Shown here piece by piece: positions 1 to 11,352 of a stretch of DNA of 64,000 bases (positions within the stretch are counted from its first letter, which is position 1; every line of letters starts with the position of its first letter). The notes below the pieces were generated by a model. It searched no databases. It was given only the letters and a program-made list of their open reading frames with translations, and was not told the origin of the DNA. The position numbers and the translations under genes are program-made. This stretch comes from Oreohelix idahoensis (Eukaryota; Mollusca; Gastropoda; Stylommatophora; Oreohelicidae). The DNA is taken from NCBI GenBank assembly GCA_024509875.1, contig JAMPIV010014856.1:62001-126000 (forward strand). The letters are read 5' to 3'.

Positions 1-236
1 AAAAAAGGCTGTTCTTGCCTTATTCATTCTGATGTTGATGTCTTTGCCTGCCCCGCCGTCTGGTGTTACTATGCATCCTAGGTATGTGAAGGTGTCTGTC
101 TGTACCAGTTGCTGATTGCTTACTGATATGGGCTCAGGGTTGCTCACATTGAGCATCATGACCTCTGACTTCTTTAAATTGATGTTCAAGCCCACCTGCT
201 GGCTAAACTTATTAAGTCTATCCGTTTTTTCTTGTC
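1..236 (-). mobile_element. LINE reverse transcriptase fragment, cut by window edge
   Basis: The reverse strand encodes part of the same LINE family as 12465-13580 and 61196-62093. It covers the segment just after the YADD motif, with the residues INLKKSEVMMLN and a stretch like TYLGCIVTPDGGAGKDI. Homology stops near 236, which is the 5'-truncated end. The 3' part lies left of the window. It is a dead fragment. Confidence 0.8.
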
Positions 237-309
237 TTCACATGCACATAAATTCTCACAACAATTTTTCTGATTTTAATATTGGTCACTGTGACGTGTA
301 AATTATATA

Positions 310-707
310 CAGGGTGTCCATAAAAGATTGTACCCTTTTCAAAAAGTTTATTCTCGGCCCCATGACATGGTACGAGGATGCTTTCTATCACATAAGTAAG
401 ATAATCTCTGCAAGTTTTTAAGCATACCTTTCAAAGACTCAAAAAGAATGTACCTATTTCTTTTTTTTTTTCCACCTACTTGACCAGTGTGTAGAGAGAC
501 ATGTAACAATTACCGGTTGCAACTCAACTGTGAAAGTTTTGCTTGAAATACCCGCTGCGCACATGCGCACTTTTTGTAGTCTTTGTAAGGTATGCTTAAA
601 AACTTGCAGAGATTATCTTACTTTTGTGATAGAAAGCATCCTCGTACCACGTCATGGGGCCGAGAATAAACTTTTTGAAAAGGGTACAATCTTTTATGGA
701 CACCCTG
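310..707. mobile_element. mariner-like MITE with long terminal inverted repeats
   Basis: The 398-bp element starts CAGGGTGTCCATAAAAG and ends with its reverse complement. The inverted arms are about 120-140 bp (310-~445 and ~570-707) with only a few mismatches. Both ends are flanked by TA (308-309 and 708-709), the target duplication of the Tc1/mariner superfamily. It has no credible coding capacity, so it is a non-autonomous element. The superfamily is inferred from the TA duplication and the terminal motif. Confidence 0.85.
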
Positions 708-1286
708 TACAGTAATGCATTTTCTTACGTGGATCTATAAACGACTTAGACGATATGTTTAAACTCCGACCTACCACCTAGCAAAAGATATGACGTCACT
801 GATTGATATGCATGCAGACGGCGAAGTGTGAGCAGAAGTGTAAGAACGATCTGTAGGGCATTTGAGTGTGTGTCTTTGTAGTGTGAGGTTGTATGTGTTA
901 CTGCTCCCATATTTCATTTGATGTCGGCAATTACAGACATATTCTGATATTGTACATGGCTTATCAGAATAATAGAATGCCTGATGTATTAACGGTGAAG
1001 TATTTATGAAAGATAGTGTCGTGTGTGTGTCGATTTATGAGATGATGAAACTGTAGCCGACTTGAGACGGGTAGATGACCATGTTCTCATACATATGATG
1101 TTAAATGGATCCTAAATAACATCTGACTGTTTTTCTGGAGCAGAATACATATTTTAAATAATTAAACTTCAGTTCTATGTGCAACAGAACTGGGGTCGTT
1201 GAACTGTATATTTTACTCTCTGTGAGTGTTGGGATGAATGAACCTACTACTTGGTCAAAATAGAATGTGTAAATTCTATTCTTCAC
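708..1286. other. no recognisable gene
   Basis: AT-rich sequence between the MITE and the minisatellite. I see no coding similarity or repeat. Confidence 0.5.
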
Positions 1287-1706
1287 ACTGCACACACCAT
1301 AAAGTAACGCCACAGTCACTGAATAATGGTGTTTCTTGAGACACCTCACACACCATAAAGTAACACCACAGTCACTGAATAATGGTGTTTCTTGAGACAC
1401 CTCACACACCATAAAGTAACGCCACAGTCACTGAATAATGGTGTTTCTTGAGACACCTCACACTGCACACACCGTAAAGTAACGCCACAGTCACTGAATA
1501 ATGGTGTTTCTTGAGACACCTCACACTGCACACACCAGAAAGTAACGCCACAGTTACTGAATAATGGTGTTTCTTGAGACACCTCACACTGCACACACCA
1601 TAAAGTAATGCCACAGTCACTGAATAATGGTGTTTCTTGAGACACCTCACACTGCACACACCATAAAGTAATGCCACAGTCACTGAATAATGGTGTTTCT
1701 TGAGAC
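1287..1706. repeat. 56/61-bp minisatellite, about 7 copies
   Basis: Seven head-to-tail copies contain CCACAGTCACTGAATAATGG. Some units carry an extra CACTG and are 61 bp long, the others 56 bp. Neither length is a multiple of three, so long overlapping reverse-strand open frames arise. These are artefacts of the repeat, not genes. Confidence 0.9.
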
Positions 1707-3692
1707 AGAAAGAGCTCAATATCTCAAAATTCATTCATCCCTTTAGCTCCATGAAGAGCACAGACCTTCAACAAAGTCATTGACCTTTTCTGACCTGTGC
1801 CATCCAATCAAGGTCTTTTCATGTCTTCTTTATTCCTGTCCTGTCTCTCTGCAGTTCCCTTCTCCACATGTTCTTCAGTGTCCCCCTACTTCTGTTACAG
1901 TAAGGATTCCAGAACAAGGACTGCCTTGTAATGCTATCATCAATTTTCCCACAATGTGTACTATCTTAACTTCTTGTTCCTCTTACATTCATCCAGGTCT
2001 TTCAGTAATAAAAAAGAGGCATACAAATTAAAAAGAGAGAAATAAAGGGGTGAAAATTGAGCAGGGGGAGGACAAAGGCAGAAATAACAGTGTTTTGATG
2101 GACATCATAACTGGCAAGGATATGTACTGTCCTCATGCCAATTTTACAATCTAAACATACAAAAATTTCAAACAGATAAGGACTTGAATTGTGGAAATAT
2201 AGAAAAATGGGTTAAATTTGATTGAAAAAGAAGTAAACAAATAAAGAAGTCCTTGAGAAGCTGAGAATGAAAATAGAAATACTAACTGAGATTAAAGTTA
2301 GACTGATTTAAAAAATCATTATATAAAAAGACGCAACACCTTGCTGAAAACCATAATGGAAAGAAAGGCAAAAAGCAAATGTGAATGAACGAACGAACTT
2401 TATTTTCAAAGGGTTAAGAATTGGGCACGCAGGCCCCGCTGACATTCTGCCCTTCCTCTCTCTCTCATCATGTATACTGTATCCTTTCATCCTCACATTT
2501 ACTTTAAGCATTATTTAGGCATTTATCATTATAAAAGTAATATAACATCATACATTTGCAATAATCATCATAATAAAAGTATGTTTTTAAAATAAAATGA
2601 AAAAATAATTTAAAAAAAATAATTTTACGGAAAAAAACAAAAAACAACAAGACTTTTAGACTGATAAAAATCAAATTCCGCATACAGTAAATTAGACAGT
2701 GATTTGAGGCATAATCAGATGGTGTGTTATAATCATACCATCAAGGTAAGAGAGAGAAGACAGTAGTTTCACTGCAGACAGCATCTGATGCAGAGAAGGC
2801 TGCTGATCTGATCTTATAACTGGCAAACAACAGAATTTCAACTTACTGTCGGACCCCTGTTCTCAGTTGTCAAGTTCCTGTCTGTTTGTGTGTTTCCTTC
2901 AGATCTGTCACTCGATGACTTCTTTTTGTGCTTTATTTTGGGAGTGTTGAAATGAATGACAAACTCTTCAACAACATCATTATACTCTGAAAATGAAGAT
3001 TGAAGCCACGTCTGACAAACCAGATGCACAATATCATTTGTTGAGAAAAAATTATGGATTGTCTGTTGCCAGTAAGCAACTGAATATATCTACAATTATA
3101 GACTCTATATATCCTAAATGGTTTTGTAAGGGTCTGACAACCTGATCATGTAAATCAAATTGCTAGAGAAGCCACCGTTGTAGCAGCATGTCAATGGTTG
3201 GTGCAGGTTTCCTACAAGGGGACAGCGAGGGCTCCATGCTCTGACAGGAGTGCAAAGGGCAGTAATGATGATATCGTAACTATAACATAACAGGTTTGAA
3301 CAGGATATCTGTATCCATTAATTATTTCAACAACGCATGAATGATAAAGAACCGTTCATGCAATTTATTTTAACCATTTATGGATATTACACAAATGGAC
3401 GTTTGAGAAGATGCATCCGTTGTGTTTATAACCAATCAGTACAGCTTATTTCTCAATGAAGTGAAGACAACTCTAGAATCAGCAACAATGGTACAATTCA
3501 GAGAAGGATGTTGCAGATTTGGTGGCACAGTATATACTGGTGTTACATTAAATGAAGGAGGAGAGATAGAACCAAACAAGAGGAATCAAGATCACTTAAT
3601 CCTGTAGATACCAAAGGACTATGAGAAGAAAAAGAATGAACATTGCTACTACTCCCTAAGGCAGTAAGAAGCGACTAATATGTGCAAGAGCC
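1707..3692. other. no recognisable gene
   Basis: AT-rich sequence with short low-complexity runs. The only structured piece I noted is a possible retroelement tail near 2385-2470. I see no conserved coding sequence. Confidence 0.45.
2385..2470 (-). repeat. possible SINE/LINE 3' tail
   Basis: On the reverse strand this piece ends AATAAAGTTCGTTCGTTC, a short tandem tail of the kind that closes many non-LTR retroelements, preceded by a GC-richer block. No target duplication was found. The call rests on appearance only. Confidence 0.3.
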
Positions 3693-3743
3693 TGTGCTCT
3701 ACCGTCTTCTTCTTTGATCCATAACCACCAACCGTCAAAGCAG

Positions 3744-4269
3744 TCAGCGGCCATCACGCCTGGTGGCGTCTTGTAGGGCAGCAACAAATTGATTCCACTT
3801 TGCTCGGTCGGCGGCCATCCTTCGTACAGTGCCCCAACTGTGGTTCATTTTTTGCATCTCAGCTTCCACAGTTCTCCGCCAAGTTGTTTTTGGTCGGCCT
3901 CTCTTTCGCTTTCCCTCGGGGGTCCATAGCATAGCTGTTCTTGTGATGGTATTTTTTTTTTTTTTTTTCTTAACCAGCGGCACTTGGGCTTTCAGCCCTT
4001 CGGCCCAATGACATGTCATTGCGAGGCTGGGGAACCTGAGGACTTTCCTTCCAACCCGGTCAGGAGCTTCGCTCCTTCCCATCCACAGAGGGTTTATCAC
4101 AGGAGCCGTTCAGGCTATTCAGTCAAATTTCCGGCCGTAAACATTTCTTCAAACGCTGACGCCCGGGTTTGAACCATGAACACCTGGTCGCCAGTACAAC
4201 GCCGAAGCCATTACACCAGCGCGGCTCCCTTGTGATGGTATCAGGGTCCCTTCTGAGGACGTGGCCAAC
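3744..4269 (-). pseudogene. LINE RT C-terminal tail, split by SINE
   Basis: This is the C-terminal part of the LINE polyprotein, in two pieces (4242-4269 and 3744-3939) around the SINE. The visible tail has the basic motif KRKRGRPKTTWRRTVEAEM and then WGTVRRMAADRAKWNQFV, closely matching the end of the plus-strand copy near 62030. It continues the frame that E1 interrupts at 12465. The tail follows the RT domain and is not catalytic. It is dead because two insertions separate it from the RT. Confidence 0.8.
3953..4228 (-). mobile_element. tRNA-derived SINE, in LINE
   Basis: On the reverse strand it starts GGAGCCGCGCTGGTG and ends in poly-A (poly-T at 3953-3970 on plus). A pol III A box TGGTGTAATGG lies at 4208-4218 and a B box GGTTCAAACCC at 4165-4175, both on the minus strand. 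It is flanked by the 13-bp duplication CTTGTGATGGTAT (3940-3952 and 4229-4241). The head matches the SINEs at 13956 and 26599 but the body differs, so it looks like a subfamily or a related family. Confidence 0.88.
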
Positions 4270-5376
4270 TGTTGGGTTCTTTTGTGATGGTAGTTGATAG
4301 TAACGATATGCTAGTGGTAGATGTATCAATGACTAGCTTAGACACGCGAATGGTTTCAATGAAAAGTTGTCAAAAGGTTATTCAATCAAATTCCAACGAG
4401 TGGTAGGCAATTGGCCAATGCATGACTATAATCAACTCGTTGGTAAAAGTTATTCAGGTTTATTGACGAATGACAAATGGCAATCAACGACACGATCAAG
4501 ACAAACGATGAGAGCATCATAATTATAGTTACTGTTGATAATAATACATTCCTGTAGATTTCTTTATCAATCAAGACCTTTTCTATCCAAGTGACTAGGA
4601 TTCCCAAACAGTTGTCATTTGAGATACATTAAGGTAATGTCCGTTAACCTTGTTCCAAGGACGTCTGTAACAGTAAACGGATTCATACTCATGGATGACA
4701 CTTCCATATAATACTTGTTTAAATCCCAGACTTTCTCCTTACAATAATCTATACAGTTTGATATAATCCATAAAAGTCCTACACGAAAATACAATCAGGT
4801 TAGCGACTTCAGTTGACTAACCTCTCCTACAAAATATGCCACGACCTTGGCATAGGCATTACAAAATATCCAATATTCAAGATATGATCAAATAGTTATC
4901 CTTTACTCGTAGGACTTCCCACTACGAAATATTACAGTGAAGTAAAGATCTCAACTGTTCCATTCTAGGAATCCAGTAACATATGGATTCCTGCTAGAAT
5001 CCAGTGATGATCATCTGTTCCACTTTATTCATAGACGTATTAATATACATGAAGGTTCAAACGAAACTTACGTATTGAACTGCATGTTGGCTTCACCCTG
5101 AAGACCCAACAAAATCCTTCATAACAATTCTTCCATCGAATTGTTCAGAATCAAAATAATAACATACGGGCAGAGAGAGAGAGTCCATCTTGCCCTTACA
5201 ACAGCTGACGTCATAATCCTCAACTAGGTTACCCGTGCGCAAAGAGCAACTCATACTCTGCATTGTGCACGTCGGTGCGTGAATAAAACGTACGCACAAA
5301 TAATATAACTATATCAAGACTGGTGCGTACATTGGCAGGACCAAAGACTACCCCCTTAGGTAAAACGTACGCAACA
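4270..5376 (-). repeat. E1 3' LTR
   Basis: 1107 bp, nearly identical to 11353-12459. On plus it runs TGTTGGG...CGCAACA. On the minus strand it is preceded by a short purine-rich stretch GATAAGGGAG (about 5378-5387), a plausible polypurine tract. Confidence 0.9.
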
Positions 5377-6277
5377 GCTCCCTTATCACCGGCCCTTAAA
5401 AAAAATTAATTCTATTAATTTTTTTTAAAACTAAGTACCCAAGAGAGGTGAGTCAAAACTACATCGACGTCTATGTGCATAAATTATATTCATAAAGTTA
5501 TACAATATTATGAAAAAGAATATGAAAATGGAAATCAATATAACTGAATGAAAGTATGCATTAAAGCACACATCCACAATCGACCTACTTTGGAACGATG
5601 TGGTAAACTACGAAGTAAAAGAAAGTTGAAAATGAAAACCAAAAAAATGATAAAAACATTCAACTAAATTTACAACTCAAACATGTGATTTCAAATGAAA
5701 ATGAATAATTAAACACGTTAAGAAGCAACACCCGTAATGTTTCTAACATTATGACGGTGGACTAGTTATCTAAACGTGAGAGATAATGTATAATGAGAAG
5801 TAAATATAAGTATAAAGAGACACTTACAACTATTCAAGTTAATTAATGTGTACTCTACAAGTAATTAAGTGGCTTAATTGATTTAATCTAATTAAGATAG
5901 TTCTTAATTACAAACAAATAACTAATTACTAATTTATTTAAGTAATTGCAATTTTACTCAGTGTTACTGTTCCATTAACACTAGTTAGTAATCGACTAGA
6001 ATATGTTCTTAATGTTCCATGCAAGATGCAAAGATATTCTTGAATGCAGTATGTAGTGTAATATGTTCCATAGAATAATGAATGTCTATGTGTCACTATG
6101 AACAGTGTTTCCGTACTAATAAAATGTTACTACACACGAAGTTACGTTATAATCCAAAAGTAAGTATATCCAGGAATTTTTTTGCTGGTACGAATAATTC
6201 AGTTCCATACAGAGCACGTATAGAAGTTCAAAAATTGATAATGTACTCAGTTCCTCTTATTATATTTGAATGATTAT
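5377..6277 (-). other. E1 3' noncoding region
   Basis: AT-rich DNA between the end of E1 RNase H and the 3' LTR. I checked both strands for integrase or envelope motifs and saw none. Confidence 0.65.
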
Positions 6278-7264
6278 CTATGAGGACGCTTCAATATCCG
6301 GAAGTGGTTTAGGTTCGACCAGTTCGCTTGGACATCTTGACAGACAGTCCGCAAACACATTTTTCACTCCAGGAATCGCTCGAATTTCATAGCTATATGG
6401 CTGAAGAGCGATAGCGTATCTGGTTGACTTTGATGATTTAACGTCCTTAGTGTTCAGTGCTGTGAGAGCCTTTTGGTCTGTCTCCACTACAAAGTGGGAG
6501 CCTAGCAGATAACGTTCCAATTTTGTGATTGACCAAACTAACGCGAGCAACTCCTTGTCCAGAACGGAGTATTTCATTTCGCTCGCCGTCAGTTTTCTCG
6601 AAACGTACATGACTGGAAATAAGGTGCCCGTATATTCCTGCATCAAAATTGCAGCAATGGCGTAAGAAGATGCGTCACTACGAAGAATAAAAGTAAGATC
6701 TTTGTTAGGCAACTTCAAAAATGGCGCATTTGAAAAAAATCTTTTTATATAATCTAACGCGATTTGGTGTTCGTTAGTCCACTGGATTATGTTAGCTGTC
6801 CCTTTTCTCAGTAAAGAAGAAAAAGGTGCAGTTAAAGTAGACAAATGAGGTATGAATTTAGAATAGAACTGTATTAGTCCTAAAAGAGACCTAACTTGTT
6901 TTTTTGTCTTAGGTGCTGAGATGTTTAAGATTTTCGAGACATTACTGTCTTCTGTATACATTAAACCCCGACCTATACGATGACCCAAAAAGGAGATGTC
7001 ATGAAAACCGACAAATGCCTTAGAAGGTTTCGCTGTTAAGTTATAATCCCGTAGAGTAGAAAGTAAAGCTTTTAATCCCTGAATGTGTTCATCCCAAGAG
7101 TTACTGAAAAGACAGATGTCATCTATGTAAGTAATGACATCGGGACGATGAGACAGTACGCGGCGCATCATGCGTACAAAGGTAGCTGGCGCATTCATTA
7201 ATCCGAATGGCATAAAATTCCATTGGAAAAGTTCATGAGAACTAGAAAAAGAACAAATAACCAT
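6278..7264 (-). pseudogene. E1 truncated reverse transcriptase-RNase H
   Basis: This would copy the element RNA into DNA and degrade the RNA strand. The reading frame begins inside the RT fingers/palm at LFQWNFMPFGLMNAPATF, then shows the catalytic YIDD motif, the thumb and connection with KKQVRSLLGLIQFYSKF, and an RNase H domain with RSDAS, ELLALVW, ETDQKA and NVFADCLSR. About 200 N-terminal residues present in E2 and E3 are missing. The lost segment covers the start of pol and RT motifs before the YIDD box, so the protein cannot be active. The nearest relatives by eye are the pol frames at 18221-19827 and 51747-53756. The apparent start codon is only the first usable codon after the deletion. 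Confidence 0.88.
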
Positions 7265-7277
7265 TACAAGAAAGAGA

Positions 7278-7303
7278 TGATGACTGCATAGGCTGAGTCA
7301 TCA
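7278..7303 (-). promoter_or_regulatory. conserved hairpin between RRM stop and pol (E1)
   Basis: The 8-bp inverted repeat TGATGACT / AGTCATCA has a 10-nt loop and starts 35 nt downstream of the RRM stop codon. The same stem with a 10-nt loop occurs in E2 at 19851-19876, 33 nt after its stop. Flanking noncoding bases also match. A role in pol expression or RNA packaging is inferred. Confidence 0.6.
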
Positions 7304-7338
7304 AAGAATGTGAAATCAAAATCCAATATAGTAGGTTA

Positions 7339-7902
7339 CTATCTGCGTGACGCAGAATCAGGAACCAATTGTAATCGGAGAGAATGGTGGTGGAAATACA
7401 CACCATTGTCCCGCTCGATAGCCATGCGAGCATCTCGATTGGTCCTAAAAGTAACCACGGCGTCACCATACCTGTTATTGGTATGAGGTAACAGACGCAC
7501 GAACCTAACGTCTGCCGTGTGGTTGAGAAAATCTCCTAGTGCTTGCCAACTAGTTCGCTGAGGCAGATTTTGCACAAGGATGGTGCGAGAAGATGCACCT
7601 CTACCAATATAAGTGGTACCGTAGTCACAAGAATGTGAACAAGGTTGATGGGTAACATTAGTCCTCTTAGGTAAATTATAATATTTATTATTTATACCTT
7701 TAGGATTATTCTTAAATGTACCATACTTTTGTACTTGATTATTATTACTTATGCCAGACAAAGGTGTAGGTGTACGGCATGTCGTAGACACCTGCTTGCT
7801 GGGCAAAGTTAAAACCTTACTGGCAACCTTATTGGTATTAATTTTCCCATAAGAGTTACAACTCTTATTTTTATTAGGAACATCCTTTCCCTTTTTTTTC
7901 AA
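7339..7902 (-). pseudogene. E1 RNA-recognition-motif (RRM) domain
   Basis: The C-terminal part of the E1 gag-protease polyprotein, now in another frame after an 8-T run at 7892-7899. About 100 residues of Asn/Thr/Lys-rich linker precede an RRM of about 80 residues. The RNP2-like strand is TILVQNLP and the RNP1-like strand is RYGDAVVTF, with WQALGDFL in helix 1 and LRLQLVP closing the fold. The domain sits where E3 and E4 have integrase. It is about 73% identical (60 of 82, hand count) to the RRM of E2 and keeps the core residues, which suggests selection before decay. RRMs bind single-stranded RNA. Binding of the element's own RNA is inferred. Confidence 0.85.
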
Positions 7903-10263
7903 ACGTAACCTTTTTCTTACGATCAGTTGCCTGCTGATCAGGTCGAGGGAAGGTATATGTCCCCCGGAATGACTTACTAGTCTTCACAGGTTGCGTTGAA
8001 ACCTTAATATCCTTCTTAAGAATGGATGCATGTCGTAAAGGTTGTAACGAATTAGCAACAGTGGCGTAATGAACAATGGAATCATTTTCACTACTAGATT
8101 CCAAGATCTTATCATTACTTAACAGTTTAGCAATATAGGTATGTGAAACAAATCTAGGAATAGCAGTAAATACACGGGCATCATGTATATTTTGCCCTTC
8201 CCAATCAGCAATTTGCTGAGGTGTACACTCTGTTATACCATGTATACGACCCAATATGACATCACAAATTGGATTAGGAAGAAGACAGGCGTGGATCTTC
8301 CCTGAAAAAAATGGTGTATTTAAATTAATAATGGCTGTGGGAAACATTTCCACTGTGCCTCCAAAGGTAACGCATTTGACTGTGTGGCCCGTGGCACAAC
8401 GAGGATCTATCAGCGAAGTCCGTACACCGACCGTGGTACAACCTGAATCAAATAAAAGAGAGCATGGAATATTATTGACAAGTCCTTTGTGAAACTTAAG
8501 AGATCCTTGTCCCTGATGTACAGAAGTTGCCGTGCAGACCGCAGGTAGGCTAGGCAAAATGTGTCCGCAGCGCAACGTCGTGATCGCCTTGGGCTGGAAA
8601 AGTGTTGAGCATTCTGCACAAGCTGTCACCTGATGACTATCAATAGAACAAGACATGGCATTATGAGCATCAGCACCTTTAACCTGTTCATTGTTAGCCT
8701 GAGTATCACTTAAAGCGACATTAGAATGTCTACGTGTCTGGCTCGACGATCTATCTCTTCGTCGCGATCTGTTCTGATTATTTGCATTAAAATTGCCACA
8801 ATTGTCATTTCTGCTTGCGTTAAAATCTGTATGAGTTCGCCAATTATTATAATTAACGTTGTTATGTCGGTGAAATGAATTATTCCAAGAACTTTGTCTA
8901 TTTTGTGGAACCTGAGATTTTGATCGCCAGTTTTGTTTATTATTATACCCTTGATTATGTTTGAAATTATTGTTACCAAAATCTCGCGATCTATGAGCTT
9001 GGTTCCAAGAAACATTGAATGGAGCAGATTGTTGGAATTGCTTCCCCTTATAAAAATTACCATTGTTGAAATTCTCATTATTTCCCTTATTAAAGTATCT
9101 GTCGTTACTCAATGAACGATTTCGTGAAAAATTATTTTGGTGTACGGCAAAAGCAACTGGCAATTCACTTTTAATCTGAGCATTACTTAGATCCATGGAT
9201 GGGTGAGCAGTGCAGAAATTTTTAGAATGTTCTTCTAGATCTTTCATAGATAAAGGTTTCCGTTCGTGCAAAAATGCAAGAAATGCTGGATTTACTGACG
9301 ATAGCACCTTATCGCGCAGTAGTAAATCGAAAAGACCTTCATACGACTTTTCTATCTTGGATAATTCGATCCATCTTTCTAGTGTTAGCCGTATTTGGGA
9401 AAGAAAATCACAAAAGTTCTTCCCTGATTGCGGTAGCAAAGTCCGAAATCGTTATCGGTATTCATTTTCTGTCATTTGGAATTTTCGGAGAAGTGAAGCT
9501 CGAAGAGCGTCATAATCATTCTTATCATTAATACTGGTGGTATGATAAACCGCCAAAGCATCTCCCGTAAGCAATCTGGATAAATATGTAGAATATAGTG
9601 ATTTATCCACATTGTAAGACCTACAGGTGGCCTCAAACCTATCCAAAAAAATATCACGTCGTCAGACGGGGGGGTTAAATTTAGGTAATTTTAGGTGAAT
9701 TTCCTTAAAATTATCATGCCTGGATGAAGCTTGGCCTTCGAAAGTTCTCTGCGAATTAGCTTCTTGAGTTAACCTAATTCTATCATATTCCAATTCGGCA
9801 AGTTTCAAATCATGCTGACGTTTCTTATCATTCTCTTCTGTCTCAAGCTGAAGTCTTTTTGCATTTTGTTCAGCTATTAATCTTCTTTCTTCCATTTCCT
9901 TTTGTTTAACTTCCATTTCAATCTTAAGTTTATCTGCAGCCTCCAATCTTTTCTGTTCTGCCTCATGCAGAAATCGTTTCTCTTCTAATTCAGCTGCTAA
10001 TCTCATTTTTTTTTCTCATTCTCCTCAGACTCAATCCGTTTTTGATCTGCCTCAAATTTCATCTTCTTCTCATTTTCCTCAGCCTCAATCCGTTTTTGAT
10101 CTGCCTCAAATTGAAGTTTTTCTAGTCTTAAAGTTTCTAACTTTCTCTGTTCAGCTTCTATTTCTTGAGCTTTCCTATATTCTGAAAGTGCGAATGTTTT
10201 TGCCTCATCAGGAGCCATCTGAAGGGCTTTTGCTTGCTTAATGAAATAATCTAGTGAATACAT
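7874..10263 (-). pseudogene. E1 gag-protease, frameshifted
   Basis: Structural polyprotein with aspartic protease, read 10263 to 7874. The start MYSLDYFIKQAK matches the starts of E2 and E3. A Glu/Lys-rich coiled coil follows, then a capsid-like region ending in a SCAN-like segment (RWIELSKIEKSYEGLFDLLL). Next come an Asn/Arg-rich basic region, a C-x2-C-x13-C-G-H site, and the protease active site LLFDSGCTTVG with the later ILGRIHG motif. Frame changes occur at a 9-T run (10006-10014), a 7-G run (9668-9674), near 9440-9452 and at 7892-7899. Three of the four are homopolymers and could be assembly errors. There is no CCHC nucleocapsid knuckle. Confidence 0.87.
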
Positions 10264-11352
10264 TATGCTTTATAAGTAGTCACTATACTCTTAATTTCTA
10301 AATATGATAATTAATTAATGTAAATTAATTAACCTTGTTAATGCACCGAATGGTCTTCGTTCCTGTCCTAGAACGGTATATCATACTCATATAATTGTCA
10401 AATATATTAATAATCAATAAATTAATTTATGTAATGACATGTTATGAACAGACAAAAGCCATAGACAATAGCAACAACAATGACAAGACGAGATACTCAA
10501 AGACAATAGAAAACAGTCGCAGAAATCCAATAAAAATAAAAATGTGAAACTAAAAATAGAATGTCGTAAAGAGTTACGATGATAACTGCGATCAAATACT
10601 AAACAATACAATTGACAAGACAGTGTAAAAACATATGTTTTGTAAAGAACTGAACGATAGTCAGGTGAGGATGACGTAATATACAAACAAAATACATTAT
10701 AAAACTAAGGTACGAGTAAAAATAACTGTGAAAACAACAATTAAAACTTGACTGAACAGCTAAACAAATACTATCATAAGAAGCAAGTAGCGATCGGAAC
10801 TACAGCAAGGTTTCTAGCCTTGAACCGGAATTATCGCTCAATTGAAACTTATAAATCAAACCCTATAGAACATCTGACAAAGAGCCTGAATCGGCTTCGA
10901 GATGAACCTCGTTTGTCAGATCAACCTCCCTACCACCCACGACGGATATAAAAAATTTAACATGCAACATGACGAATAAAAATGGACATAGAAGAGAATA
11001 GGCACAGCCAAACACAATACAGTAATAAACGAGACTCCGTTTATACTTATCTCGGCTGATCAAACAAAAAATGTGCCTCGTCTCCGTAAATGTACGTTTG
11101 AGAATCGAAATACTTCGGCCTGAGTATTTTAGTATAGCTCGCACGTAAATAAGGACCAAAAGGATGATGTACAACGTAGGTAGTCACTGGAGAACTTGGT
11201 GTTGAGGTTCATTGCTGACCTTGACCTTCTGATAACCGTCGTGTAGATTCCATGATGAAGACACGGGTCTTTCTGTCTAACGATTTTTGGAAAGATATTG
11301 AGTAAGTTTCCTTCTTTGAAACTTGTCCAAAACACACTGTGCTGCCATTTAA
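10264..11352 (-). other. E1 5' leader
   Basis: About 1.1 kb between the 5' LTR and gag, without coding sequence. A weak primer-binding candidate, TGGCAGCACAGTG on the minus strand, begins 5 nt inside the LTR. That offset is larger than in E2, E3 and E5 (2 nt), so it is uncertain. Confidence 0.5.

Noticed and set aside
1101..1734. Overlapping reverse-strand open frames with Cys-rich repeats
   Set aside because: They are the same minisatellite read in different frames. The unit length is not a multiple of three and there is no codon bias.
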